In this document: in pieces, positions 21,011 through 32,073 of the stretch | Numbering within the stretch: position 1 is the stretch's first letter | How the letters are laid out: each line of letters opens with the position of its first letter | Assembly (NCBI GenBank): GCA_947561585.1 | Contig: CANNZV010002556.1 | Span: 29,368-93,367, forward strand | Direction of reading: 5' to 3' | Length of the DNA stretch: 64,000 nt | From: Caprella mutica | Taxonomy: Eukaryota > Arthropoda > Malacostraca > Amphipoda > Caprellidae | Made by a program: the position numbers and the translations under genes | The notes under the pieces: model-generated | The model's input: only the letters and a program-made list of their open reading frames with translations | Told to the model about the DNA's origin: nothing | Database searches by the model: none

Positions 21011-21584
21011 AAACAACATTATTATTATATATATTTAAATCCATCACACTCAAGAATTTTTTTTATAAAAATCAAAATTTCCGAAAACCTCCAAATTTTC
21101 CGTAAACTTGTACACTAGTTATTAATATTAGGTAGAGATGGAGAAGAAGTAAAAAATGAAATTCAGACTAGCTATATGGAACCAGTACCACAGGGAGCGT
21201 AATAAAGTCAACGAATCGAAAAAATCTGATGAAATTTATGAAACAGATGAAATATATGTACCATCGCTTTGGTGCTATAAATTGCTTCATTTCATGTTGT
21301 TACACTAATTGGGGCTCTGCCCCAGGTGTAACAACACTTCTCGCCATTGAATCTGAATACCAACTAAGAACTCTCGCACCGTCTCAATCTGCCCGCCAAT
21401 CGCTTTTCAAATGTGAACAGTCAAGACTCTTTTTGAGTGTGCACTTGCCCGTTGATGTGAGCTTCCAACGTGAGTGTCAATGTAAACGGGGCTTGACGTT
21501 CAGGGAGCATTCGCACCGGCACACGGCTCAGTGACGCTTCATAAGCGAGGAAGATTATCAAACTTTGAATGGCATTTTCTATTA

Positions 21585-22067
21585 GTTCACAATCTAAAAA
21601 TCTTGTAATTCAAAAGCCTAAGGCGTTTACAATTTTGAAGCTACGGCATTGCGATTTTTTGCATTCGATTCTCCCCAGAATTCTCTACAAACTCAGGAAG
21701 AGTTTTATTTAATTTTCGAATTATTTTTCAAAATATTTAATTTTATATTTTTCCTATTTTTTTTTCACAAAAAATTTCAATTATTCGAAAACCAATTCGA
21801 AAAATAAAAAAACGCTTCCACAGTTTGTAGAGAATCTTGTGGAGAATCGAATGCAAAAAAACATAATGTCATAGCTACAAAATTGTAGTATGCATTTATT
21901 AATTTACACACTGTTCGAAATTCGAATAACTCGTTTTCTATGGGTCGAATCGAAAAAATGTCAAGACACAAAAACATCTTGGAATTCATTTTATATATGT
22001 GAACAAAGTTTCACAACCGTAGCTTCAATAATAAAAAACTTATCAAAATCTGGGAACATTGCCCTTA
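21585..22067 (+). repeat. Copy of the palindromic family at 58.4-58.9 kb
   Basis: An inverted repeat (GAAGCTACGGCATTGCG...ATTCGATTCTCC against its complement near 21840-21890) surrounds a T-rich centre. It is followed by AATTCGAATAACTCGTTTTC and CACAACCGTAGCTTCAATAA, which match the right part of the TTAA-flanked element at 57616-58882. The copy ends at CCCTTAA, and the PIF-type element that follows used this TTA as its target. Confidence 0.6.
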
Positions 22068-22423
22068 AGGCCCGTCCACAGGTATCACTCATGAACGTAC
22101 TTTTGTGCGCATGCCCGCGTTCATGACTCCACGCAAAGTAGTGCGGCGCGTCCACACCTATTTACTGTGAATATTATTGGTAGTACCTACAATTAATATA
22201 GTTAATATAACAAGTTGACAGGTCTATTGAAGATGATACAGTAAACCATATATTAAGGTAATTTAGACTCATTTGTTTGATTTCCAGAGTAAATTTAATT
22301 ATCTAATAACAATTATGAATTTGTTTTATCAAATTTCTTAAGATTGATTCTTTATATAAATTAAACGATTGCATGCATGCTCAATGTGAAAATAAGACTT
22401 CTGTATTGGGTCTTATTTTCATC

Positions 22424-22692
22424 ATTGGGTTGCAGATTACACAGGAGTGAAATCATTGGGGGTGTGTATTGCACAGGAGTGAAATCATTGAGGTGCGGAT
22501 TGTACAGGTGTGAAATCATTGAGGTGCGGATTGTACAGGACTGAAATCATTGAAGTGCAAATTGTACAGGAGTGAAATCATTGAGGTGCGGATTGTACAG
22601 GAGTGAAATCATTGAGGTGCAGATTATACAGGAGTGAAATCATTGGGTTGCAGATTACACAGGAGTGAAATCATTGGGGGTGCGTATTGCAC
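22424..22692 (+). repeat. 31-bp minisatellite, left part
   Basis: About nine tandem copies of a 31-bp unit built on GATTGTACAGGAGTGAAATC followed by ATTGAGGTGCG. Units differ at a few positions. The array resumes at 23527 after the foldback element. Confidence 0.9.
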
Positions 22693-23526
22693 GGTAGCCG
22701 GTAAATTGCTCGAAAGACAATTGCTCGAAAACAATTGCTCGAAAAACAATTGCTCGAAAGAACAATTGCTCGAAAGACAATTGCTCGAAAAACAATTGCT
22801 CGAACGAACAATTGCTCGAATGAACAATTGCTCGAATTAACAAATTGCTCGAATGAACAAAATTGCTCGAATTATAAAAGTGCACAGTTTCCGATTTTAT
22901 AAAAGTCAGTTATTCATGAAGTGGAGCTGCAACTAACAATCCTAGTTTCTTTTCAGTAATTGATCATTAATCATTCTTTAAATGATTTTAATTATTACTC
23001 ATTCTGCATAATCTTTTTTTTATACCGTTTGTGCCATCTCGTATGTAACATGTGAATTGGAATCATGTGGTGAATCACTACTATTCATGTTTTTCATAAA
23101 ACCTGAAAATTTATTTAATACTAGCCTATCTGTATGTGGTACCTCAATAAGTGAAATAACTCAAAGTTATGGCAGAGTCTTTATAAATCTACAAAAAAAA
23201 ATCGGGTTTTATGATAAAAAAAACATGAATAGTAGTGATTCACCACATGATTACAATTCACATGTTACATACGAGATGACACAAACGGTCTAAAAAAAAG
23301 ATTATGCAGAATGAGTAATAATTAATATCAATTATAGAATGATTAATGAGCAATTACTAAAAAGAAACAAGGATTGTTATGTGCAGCTCCACTTCATGAA
23401 TAACTGACTTTTATAAAATCGAAAACTGTGTAATTTTATAATTCGAGCAATTTTGTTCATTCGAGCAATTGTTTTTCGAGCAATTGTTCGTTCGAGCAAT
23501 TGTTTTCGAGCAATTTACCTAGAACC
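22693..23526. mobile_element. Foldback element, 9-bp TSD, inside the minisatellite
   Basis: Two long inverted arms (22693-23104 and 23205-23526) enclose a loop of about 100 bp. GTATTGCAC stands on both sides (22684-22692 and 23527-23535), so the boundaries are exact. The outer part of each arm is a tandem series of about 15 bp built on CAATTGCTCGAAA, with roughly ten units on the left and fewer on the right; this explains the unequal arm lengths. Long arms with reiterated outer units are typical of Drosophila FB-type elements, and 9-bp duplications occur in FB and in Mutator-like elements. No gene inside. Confidence 0.85.
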
Positions 23527-24037
23527 GTATTGCACAGGAGTGAAATCATTGAGGTGCGGATTGTACAGGAGTGAAATCATTGGGGTGCGGATTGTACAGG
23601 ACTGAAATCATTGAGGTGTGGATTGTACAGGACTGAAATCATTGAGGTGTGGATTGTACAGGAGTGAAATCATCGAGGTGTGGATTGTACAGGAGTGAAA
23701 TCATTGAGGTGCAGATTGTACAGGAGTGAAATCATTGAGGTGTGGATTGTACAGGACTGAAATCATTGAGGTGTGGATTGTACAGGAGTGTAATCATTGA
23801 GGTGTGGATTGTACAGGAGTGAAATCATCGAGGTGCAGATTGTACAGGAGTGAAATCATTGGGCTGCGGATAGTAAATGAGTGAAATCATTGGGCTGCGG
23901 ATTGTAAATGAGTGAAATCATTGGGCTGCGGATAGTAAATGAGTGAAATCATTGGGCTGCGGATAGTAAATGAGTGAAATCATTGGGCTGCGGATAGTAA
24001 ATGAGTGAAATCATTGGGCTGCGGATTGAATAGGTTG
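23527..24037 (+). repeat. 31-bp minisatellite, right part
   Basis: About sixteen further units. The last six or so are a distinct variant (GGGCTGCGGATAGTAAATGA), so the array is made of homogenised blocks. Confidence 0.9.
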
Positions 24038-24600
24038 AAAATCTTTGAGGATCGGAATCTACAGATAATCCAAAAGTAGAAAGTAATACTCAAGTACGAT
24101 AAAATAATGATATAATAATAGTCAGGTTTAAACGCATCTAAACATGATTTGAATGTGTCACGAAAAGTAGAGTAGGGTTATACTTTTTCGCACAGGACAC
24201 TAAATCTCTTGATCAAAGAGATTTGATTCTTGATGTAATCATTTCGAAGGTATTTGTCTCAGAAAATTTGAAGACCAATTGTATTATCTATTTATGTGAG
24301 GTCACGCTTATATTTATTAATAAATTGTTGAATATTCTTCCGCGGCCCGGTGCCAATTGTATCGCGGACTGGAAGTTGCCGACCACTGAATTATTGTGGC
24401 AAACTAATTTTCTACTGATAAAGTGGTATGAAATTTTAAGAGTTTTTAGTTTAATAAGGGTTTAACGACTGAACATCATCACTAATAAAGATCGACTTTC
24501 GTCTGAGTTAATAATATAAACAAAAAAATTAAATAACAATAATAGAACACAATAATATTCAGAGAGTAAAGTACATTGTTATGTTTCATGCGGAGTGCCG
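24038..24600. other. No gene recognised inside the element
   Basis: AT-rich remainder of the PIF-type element before its right terminal region. Nothing coding was recognised. Confidence 0.45.
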
Positions 24601-24779
24601 TCCACATCCATCCTGCCGTCGTGACTACAAGCGTCCTACTGGCATGAATGATGATTTCGCACGCATGCTATCGCTCTGAGAGCGATAGCAAAAAGCATGC
24701 GTTTGCACCAGAAATGACGGGCATGAACGCACGCATGCAGCGATTTCTTGGAGCATGAGTGAAGGTGTGGACGGGCCTT

Positions 24780-24976
24780 TACACGCTCCACCAAACGCTT
24801 ATTTAAGTCTTTAACATTGCATCTGTTGCCTAAATATTCATTAATTAATCTTCTTCCGATTTTTTTTCTGACACAAAAAGAATTATATTTTACATTTTTG
24901 GCATCTATAGGGATGGGAAAACAACATATATTATCCATTCTTTCATATGTGAAAAAATTTGAAAGGGGACATATGT
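24780..24976 (-). pseudogene. Coding-like fragment shared with 10205-10290
   Basis: On the minus strand a possible splice acceptor (TTTTCCCATCCCTATAG) precedes DAKNVKYNSFCVRKKIG and RRLINEYLGNRCNVKDLNKR, which matches 10205-10290. The frame is cut by the PIF-type element at 24778. Family not recognised. Confidence 0.35.
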
Positions 24977-24984
24977 GTCCCAAA

Positions 24985-25288
24985 GGGTTGTAGGTCATAA
25001 GCCCCCCTGTTTTTAAATCCTTATTTATCTATATTATTTAATCCATATTGACACTTTTCTAGTTCATTACAGATTAGACATAAAATATATGTATATCGGG
25101 GGGAATGCCGCCCCCCCAAACCCCCCTGCCAGGTCATTAAACAAAAATGAAGTGTGCAGTACAACAAACTACATTAGCAACTCTCAGTTATTTCTATTTA
25201 AGTAGTTCTTCATTTGTTTAACTAGGTAAATAAGGATTAAAAAACAGGGAGGGGGCTCGTGACCTAGGGGGGCTCATGACCGTACCCC
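24985..25288. mobile_element. GGGGT-ended MITE, imperfect 8-bp TSD
   Basis: 304 bp with long inverted ends: GTAGGTCATAAGCCCCCC and CTGTTTTTAAATCCTTATTT on the left, their complements on the right, finishing GACCGTACCCC. The flanks GTCCCAAA (24977-24984) and GTCGCAAA (25289-25296) match at seven of eight positions. The copy at 61346-61686 has a perfect 8-bp duplication, which confirms the class. No coding sequence. Confidence 0.7.
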
Positions 25289-25453
25289 GTCGCAAAGACA
25301 ATGTAAAGGCCCATTTACACTATGCTTCATGCGGCGCCGCACGCGGCGACGCATCCCCATTCCCCCATGCTGCATCCAGCATGAGCATTTACACTATGTT
25401 CAGTGCACTCTAATCTAGTGAAGCGCGTCAGTGTCTAATTGTACGTGTAAAGG

Positions 25454-27967
25454 ATGAGTAGTGACGAAGAGCTGGCTTGTGCTGCTATCGCTGTAGCAGC
25501 ACTCTATCAACCTCCGAGAAATAAGAGAAGAAAAAGGAAGAAATGGACTCATGATTGGCTCTTGCAGAGAAAAAACAAAGGGAGTTATGGTAGCATTTTC
25601 AGTGAGCTCTCGACGAATTCCGAATTATTTCAAAAATATATGAGATTTTCATATGTGAAATTCCAATTTCTTCTCGAAAAAATTACTCATTCAATCCAGA
25701 AAGATGAAACGCATTTGCGGTCGAGTATTCCTGCAGGAGCACGGTTGGAAGCTACGCTTCTGTACTTGATATCTGGATTATCATACTCTAGGTTACAATT
25801 TGAAACTAGAATATCAGTATCAAGCCTCTGCAAAATAATTCCTGAAACTTGTGACGCTATATATCAAGCTCTGAAGAATGATTTCTTGAAGGTAAGTTCA
25901 ATAATATTTATATAACTGTGAAGTATCCTAGTAATCTATAATTCCAATTGTTAATGTTTGCATTCTGGACCTAATAAGTTTTTCTGGGAATTATAAAATA
26001 AATTCAAATAACTATAATCATTTCTAGATATACAGGTGGAGTATCTTTCTCATTTTCTTGTTTTTTCCTGCTCTAATAATAACAATCATTACATCACTAT
26101 CACGTACATTATTTAAACCGCGTAGAATGTATCATTAATTAAAACTATTGGCGCGGTATTTAAATAATCACCAGTTTCTTCAGAAAATTTAAACAAATCG
26201 ATTTGTTGTTCTTGATTTCAATAAATAAAAATATTTTAAGTGATACCGTACGCTTGAATCAAACAAATATATTCTTCATATCGATGATGTACCTCAAGTT
26301 TGATCTATTTCATACTTATAAAAAATCACAGCTACCTATTGGGGAAGAAAGAAAACGAATATGATTTTCTCAATATATTTTGAAAGTAAAAAAAAAGTAA
26401 ATTCCTATTAAATCTCTCAATATAATGTTCTCAATATATTTTCAAAGTAACAAAATAAATTATTTTAAATAAATCCGTTTAACTAAATAAATAACTTTAA
26501 ATAAATCTGTTCAACAAAAGAAAACCTTTTAACCGCACTCAACATTATGTTTTCCCCTAAGAAACAAATGAAATAAATTAAATAGAAAACATATCTGAAA
26601 CAGTGACGTTTAATACTTTCGAGTCGAGAGTGAGTGTTTCCATTGATGCCATAAACAAAACTTCATTAATAATTTTTTTTGCTAATTTACATTGTAAAGT
26701 ATTCTGTCTATTAATTGTTCTCAATTCAAATCCTACACTTCTACTGAAGGCTTTGAACTCATCATCTTCTTCCCTTGGAGTTGATAGTCGTTTTACTGCA
26801 GCAGCAAAGAGCTCCCTGTTACCATCTTCTTCCACTTCCCTTTTCCTTTTTCTGCCTTTGCTACTTTCATGAGAAGAACACGGTGTGGCGTTTTCATCAA
26901 CTGCAGAATTTGAAAGGGCACTCGTCATAGATAGGTTCAAACCATAGGAAGTAGTCGGAGGAATGGGAGTGGTAATTCTCGAAGATGTTTCCGAAGAATC
27001 GGTAGCTTCTGTTGGTGACTGCAGTTCTTCTATATCCTCTACATCGGGAGATGTGAACGCTTCTTCCTGAAAAAACGAGAAATAATTAAGATCAATTATT
27101 TAAAATAAACTTATGAATATTATTAATTTGTCTGTCCTTTCTTTGCAGTTTCCCACATCGGAGGAAGAATGGAAGCAAATTTCTAAATCGTTCTACACTC
27201 GTTGGAATTTTCCTAACCTTTTGGGAGCAATCGATGGGAAACATATCGAGATACAGCCACCACCTGGAAGTGGTTCCTATTATTTTAACTACAAGGGCTC
27301 TCATAGCATTGTTTTGATGGCAGCAGTCAATTCAAATTATGAATTTATATATGTCGATGTTGGAGCAAATGGTCGAATTTCTGATGGCGGTGTTTGGGGT
27401 AATACATCCCTCAGTAATTTATTAGAGACAAAACGAGCTAAACTCCCAGAACCATCTCAACTTCCAAACTCGGATAAAACCCTTCCCTATGTATTTGTTG
27501 GAGATGATGCGTTTCCGTTAAAGCCTTACTTAATGAAGCCATTCCCACATAGGCACCAGACAGATGAACAACGAGTATTTTCTTATCGATTATCACGAGC
27601 CCGTCGCATTGTCGAAAATGCATTCGGAATTATGGCTAGCAGGTTTCGTGTGTTAAAAACAACAATAACCCTATCCCCTGATAACACCGAGAAAGTTGTT
27701 CTCGCTTGCTGTGCTCTTCACAATTTTTTGAGGCAAGATTCGGAAAACAATTACAATATATCAGGTTCATCAGATAGAGAAATTGAAGAAGAAGGAATCA
27801 TCGAGCCCGGATTATGGAGGAACGAGACTGCTTTGGTTCCTTTGGAACCTACAAGATCCAGGAACCCAACATTAGAAAGTAGAACTATCCGAGATCAATT
27901 CTGCGCTTTCTTCAACAACGAAGGTGCGGTCCATTGGCAACGACGAATGATTGGACTCGAGGACTAG
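25454..27967 (+). CDS. PIF/Harbinger DDE transposase, two exons
   Basis: Exon 1 is 25454-25891, donor GTAAGT; exon 2 is 27149-27967, acceptor TTTCTTTGCAG. The phase is 0 and the product is 418 residues, typical of HARBI1-like transposases. The N-terminal part is Arg/Lys-rich and includes a helix-turn-helix-like region (YLISGLSYSRLQFETRISVS). The catalytic core carries GAIDGKHIEIQPP (first Asp), FVGDDAFPLKP (second Asp) and ARRIVENAFGIMASRF (Glu). No stop or frameshift is present, so it could be active. The enzyme cuts at TWA targets as part of a complex with the MADF protein. Its intron contains the second coding exon of that gene on the opposite strand. Confidence 0.9.
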
Positions 27968-28702
27968 GAGCAGCTATTAAATAATTTGCGAAATGTTATC
28001 TACTTTATTTTTTGTATACTTTCTTCAGTTTTGAAGATTTAATAATATATGGTATTCATTCTTTATATGTATTTATTAAATTACCCTATTTAATGATGTG
28101 AGAAGAAAACATTACATTACATTCAATTTTTTTTCCAGATTTATATTCAACTCATTTTTCTAACAAAACTTAATTGAAATTTAAATCTAATAAAATTGTT
28201 TTTCGAACAAAGAATGGATAACAATGAATTACAATAAATATGTGCGTAAACAATAGATTAAACAACAAATTCCATGAGAACAATCAAATACACCCTACAA
28301 GTAACAAATATTCATAAATTTGTTGAATTGAAATATTCTTACCATTTCCACGGTATCCAACGATGACTGTGTACGCCGAATATCATCATCTTGCAGAAAA
28401 TGAAAAAGATTAAAACACCATAATTTAGGAGTGAATACATTGTCTGTACCCGCTCCTGATTTCCTAGACTCTCTCTGGAATTTCAATTCTCTCTTGTACT
28501 GTCCTCTCAATGTATGAATTTTTTTTTTAATAACCTCATCAGTAATCAATGAATTGACATTATTCATGACTTTATAAATTTCTTTCATGGCAGCATCACG
28601 TAAATCTTTACACTTATACTCCTTCATCTTGACATTCCATAGACAAGGATACCTTTGGTAAGTGTCTATGAGCAGAACAACCTCGTCTCTCTTCCATTCC
28701 AT
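26578..28702 (-). CDS. MADF-domain partner protein of the PIF element, two exons
   Basis: Minus strand: exon 1 is 28702-28343, donor GTAAGA; exon 2 is 27066-26578, acceptor TTTTTTCAG. Phase 0, 282 residues. The MADF domain fills the start: MEWKRDEVVLLIDTYQRYPC, the LWNVKMKEYKCKDLRDAAM helix, KKIHTLRGQYKRELKFQ. Exon 2 is Ser/Thr-rich with a basic nuclear signal (GRKRKREVEED) and a C-terminal helical part. I chose the ATG at 28702 because the next one upstream (28729) uses a base of the inserted copia LTR. MADF/SANT proteins of this superfamily bind the terminal region and help the transposase into the nucleus. The intron holds transposase exon 2 on the other strand. Confidence 0.82.
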
Positions 28703-28728
28703 TCTGCGAGCACTCACCTTACACACCA

Positions 28729-28939
28729 TGTTGAAGTAAACTTACTGCATCTATTTAATGTACCTACTGTCTAATGTATACACCTACAATGGAATGTTAT
28801 ATATGTATTATACATATTCTTTTGTGTTCAGTTAGTCTATATGAATAGACTAACTATTACGTTTATTATTTCTTGTTACCATTACGGAGTAAAGCGCCAC
28901 CTAGCGGCCAGTCTCAGTTATGATATATAACTTAATTAA
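28729..28939 (+). repeat. copia 5' LTR, first part
   Basis: Equivalent to the first 211 bp of the 3' LTR. It ends with the TTAA used by piggyBac. Confidence 0.93.
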
Positions 28940-31874
28940 CCCTTTCTCTCATACCGTCATCGTACAATCACACTTCGAATTATAGCTTGTTATTCAGTAA
29001 TTATGAGTCATCAATAGTAACGGACCACTCAAACTTAAAGTAACGGACTCAGTTGCTCCCCTGAAGTGATTGAGGGAGGGTGTGCATGATTAGTGCTCCT
29101 GCAGGTATGTATCAAATACTGTGATTTTTTTGTTGATCATAATATCTCACATGCCTTTGTTTTACCCATTGTAATTTCAAAATATGTATTAAACTAGTAA
29201 TTATCACTGTTTAGGAGCTTCAGACAGTTATTAAATTGTTATAATATGATGCCAAAATATAAATTTATTCACTATATATGTAAATAGAAACGTTTTTCGA
29301 GGTGTACTCACACAAGCACATTATGAAAGCAGGGTTACGGTAGAGGGTGAAGAAGAGTATATGATATTCGTGTGACTTACAGGTGTTTATCATGGACGCC
29401 TCTACATTTTACGGGCAAACTACCAGGAAAGTGAGAATACATGATACAGAGGGGGTTCTGAACATTGAAGAATCATTGAATATTGCTGCTCTACCAGAAA
29501 ATGGAGAATCCGGTGAAGAAGATACTACTCTTGAGCCAGATGAAATAACAAGTTTGCAAAATGATTCTGTGAGCATCAAAATTTATTCGTACTTTAGTAA
29601 AAGAACATCAATAAAATGATCATTATACTTACATATTACAGAAATTATCCAATTCTATTTTTCAGGTATTCATGAGCACAAGATCAAGATTCACAAACAG
29701 AAGAACACAGAATGAATTTGAAGATCTTGATGATGATGAAGTAAGAGATCCTACTTATGTTGTAGAAGATGAAATGAACAATAATGCTGAATCTCATATC
29801 CCTCAAAGAGAATCAAACCAGGAGTCAACTTCAGCAAATGAAACTAGATGGAGGAAAAGAGATGCTGCTGTGGTGCCGTCCAAATTCACTGGTAAAAGTC
29901 TAATCCCACCAGAACGAATCTCTTTGCCCATTGAATACTTCAAACGATTCTTTGATACATCACTCGTGGAACATATAGCTGATCAAACTAACCTCTATTG
30001 TACTCAGCAAAAGTTGCAGAAGAATTTGAAAAATCCACACATTCAAACAGATCAGAAAGAAATTGAAGAGTTCATTGGAGTGCTACTCTACATGGGAATA
30101 TACCCAAATCCTCAATATCGAATGTATTGGGGTAAGCACGCACCTCTTCTTCATATTACTAAGGCATTGAAAGGTGGAGTGAATCGTTTTGAAGAATTGA
30201 GACGCTTCCTACATTTCAATAACTCTGAAGATATCCCAAGCAGAGATTCTCCCAATTACGACAAACTATTCAAAGTTCGCCCTATCATTTCTTCAGTTCT
30301 TTCTAAGTGTAACAACTTAGATGATGAGGAGTATCATTCAGTGGACGAGCAAATCATACCAACTAAAAGTAGGTCATCCCTCAAGCAGTATAACCCCAAA
30401 AAACCAAATAAATGGGGATACAAAGTATTCACGAGGTGTGGATCGAATGGAATTGTGTATGATTTTGAAATTTACACTGGGAAATCCCAAAATCAGGCCT
30501 CTCATCTTGGTGTTACTGGAGATCTCGTGATTAGACTTTGTCGAAATCTTCCAGAAGGCTGTAACTATAAAGTATTCTTTGATAACTACTTTACATCACT
30601 ACCTCTCCTTAGAGAATTGAAACTGAGAGGTATTTTGGCTGTTGGCACAATCAGGCAAAACAGAATGTCAGGAGCTCAGAAGCTACTGCTTAGCGAGAAA
30701 GATTTGAAGAAGCAAGGTAGGGGTTCACTAGATTGGCGAGTTGATGCATCATCCAATGTAACTGTAATCAAATGGTTCGATAACAGCTGCGTGCAATTGG
30801 CATCATCTTACATTGACCATTCAAATAGTGGTACTGTCACAAGGTGGGCTGCGAAAGAAGAACGGTACATAGAAATAGAATGTCCTAAGATCGTAAGAGA
30901 GTACAATAAATTCATGGGAGGCGTGGATCTGTGTGACATGCTCTTGTCTCTGTACCGCATAAAACTGCGAAGTAAAAAATGGTATATGCCTATTTTCCAC
31001 TATCTCATCAAGCTTGCAGTCACTAATGGATGGTTACTCTATAGAAGAGACATGTCTTTGCTGGAACCTAATGCAAAAACTATGCCCTTGCTGGATTTCC
31101 AATGCCAAATTGCGTACGATTTGATTTATGAAAACAAGATAACTTCACGTCGCATTGGCCGTCCATCATTGTCAGAATTGAATCCTCCAAAGCGTAGCAA
31201 AACAACAGCATCTGTCGCCGTGCCAACAGGAGCCTCTCGATACGATTGCATTGATCATTTTGCAGTTTTTGATGAGAAACAACACCGTTGTCGTCACTGC
31301 ACTGAAGGAAAAACCCGAATCAAATGCATGAAATGTGACATCTTTCTTTGTTTGCTCAAAGATCGTAACTGTTTCTTGATTTTCCACAAGTCATAATTTT
31401 CATGTGTTGCAATTGAGTTTCATTATTTCGTTTTTTTCCAAAATAACTCCCATTGGAGCTTATATACTGATTCTAATGGACGGAGGAGCTACCTTATTCT
31501 ATTACATGGGCTGTGAACTTTATCTTTCTGAGTTATCCTTTATTTTCTATGTTAGTTCAATGAAAAATAGAGATTATATCGTTTTTTTTTGTTATATTTT
31601 TATTTCTACTGGTCAGAACTAGTCACAGTATATTAGCTATTATCTTTATTGTGATACCTTGGATGTTCATTCAATATATTCAATATTCAAGAAAAAGTGT
31701 GCTTCATTGTCCTTAGTTTCATGATGTCCTTCGTTGAGTACACTTCATTTTTCATTATAATAATGAAAAAAAATTGAAAATTATATTTTATGATGTTAAT
31801 ATCACCCAAATGACACTAAAAGTTCAACTGAATAATTTTTTCATTGCCGTTTTCATAATTCATGAGAGAAAGGG
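28940..31874. mobile_element. piggyBac transposon, complete
   Basis: The 13-bp termini CCCTTTCTCTCAT are perfect inverted repeats (28940-28952 and 31862-31874). TTAA stands on both sides (28936-28939 and 31875-31878). The 2,935-bp element encodes one transposase gene with an intron. TTAA targets and CCC-starting ends are diagnostic of the superfamily. Since its host LTR is almost identical to its partner, this insertion is more recent still. Confidence 0.95.
29392..31396 (+). CDS. piggyBac transposase, two exons, intact
   Basis: Exon 1 is 29392-29568 (donor GTGAGC) and exon 2 is 29666-31396 (acceptor TTCTATTTTTCAG); phase 0, 635 residues, the normal length. The N-terminal region is acidic (EDLDDDEVRDPTY). 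The catalytic DDE/DDD core shows YHSVDEQIIPTKSRSSLK, VFFDNYFTSLPLL and FMGGVDLCDMLLSLY. The C-terminal cysteine-rich domain reads HRCRHCTEGKTRIKCMKCD, then FLCLLKDRNCFLIFH, which in this family binds the element ends. No stop or frameshift. ATG 29392 was chosen over an in-frame GTG at 29383; a separate upstream non-coding exon is possible, since CTTACAG precedes it. A start at 29672, in exon 2, would also give a 574-residue protein. Confidence 0.9.
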
Positions 31875-31878
31875 TTAA

Positions 31879-32073
31879 GGATGTACCATTGCTTTTATTA
31901 TGTACTATGTAGTTGCGCACTGTTCTGTTGCTTAGTGTTTCCCTAGCTCTCACGGAGGGATGTTGTGTGTGTTCCAATAAAGTACTGGCTGTTACTAACT
32001 GTTTCATTCCAACCATATTCTCATTATATCGAATACAATCAATTACGCAATTATGACTGCTACAAACTCAACA
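31879..32073 (+). repeat. copia 5' LTR, second part
   Basis: Equivalent to the last 195 bp of the 3' LTR. It contains AATAAA (31977-31982), a likely polyadenylation signal, and its last 21 bp are the first seven codons of gag. Confidence 0.93.

Larger units (their letters stand above)
20267..21493. mobile_element. PIF/Harbinger-type non-autonomous element, TGA duplication
   Basis: The ends are inverted: AGCCCCGTTTACATCGA on the left, and the complement of AGCCCCGTTTACATTGA on the right. TGA stands on both sides (20264-20266 and 21494-21496). The related site at 10340-10440 lacks the insert, which supports these boundaries. A 3-bp duplication with ends beginning AG-CCC-TTTACA agrees with the autonomous PIF element at 25307. 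It carries the remains of a MADF gene (20881) and a copy of another repeat (20447-20810). Confidence 0.7.
22068..24778. mobile_element. PIF/Harbinger-type non-autonomous element, TTA duplication
   Basis: The ends begin AGGCCCGTCCACA on both sides in inverted orientation and stay related for about 25 bp (CACTCATG shared). TTA occurs at 22065-22067 and 24779-24781. The 3-bp TWA duplication is the hallmark of PIF/Harbinger. There is no transposase; most of the interior is a 31-bp minisatellite into which a foldback element later inserted. Confidence 0.7.

Noticed and set aside
21229..21534. 101-codon plus-strand open frame
   Set aside because: It runs through the right terminal region of the PIF-type element and past its boundary, so it is a chance frame.
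22424..24037. Regular 31-bp repeats that could suggest a CRISPR array
   Set aside because: The units are contiguous without spacers, vary gradually, and lie in a eukaryotic-type element; it is a minisatellite.
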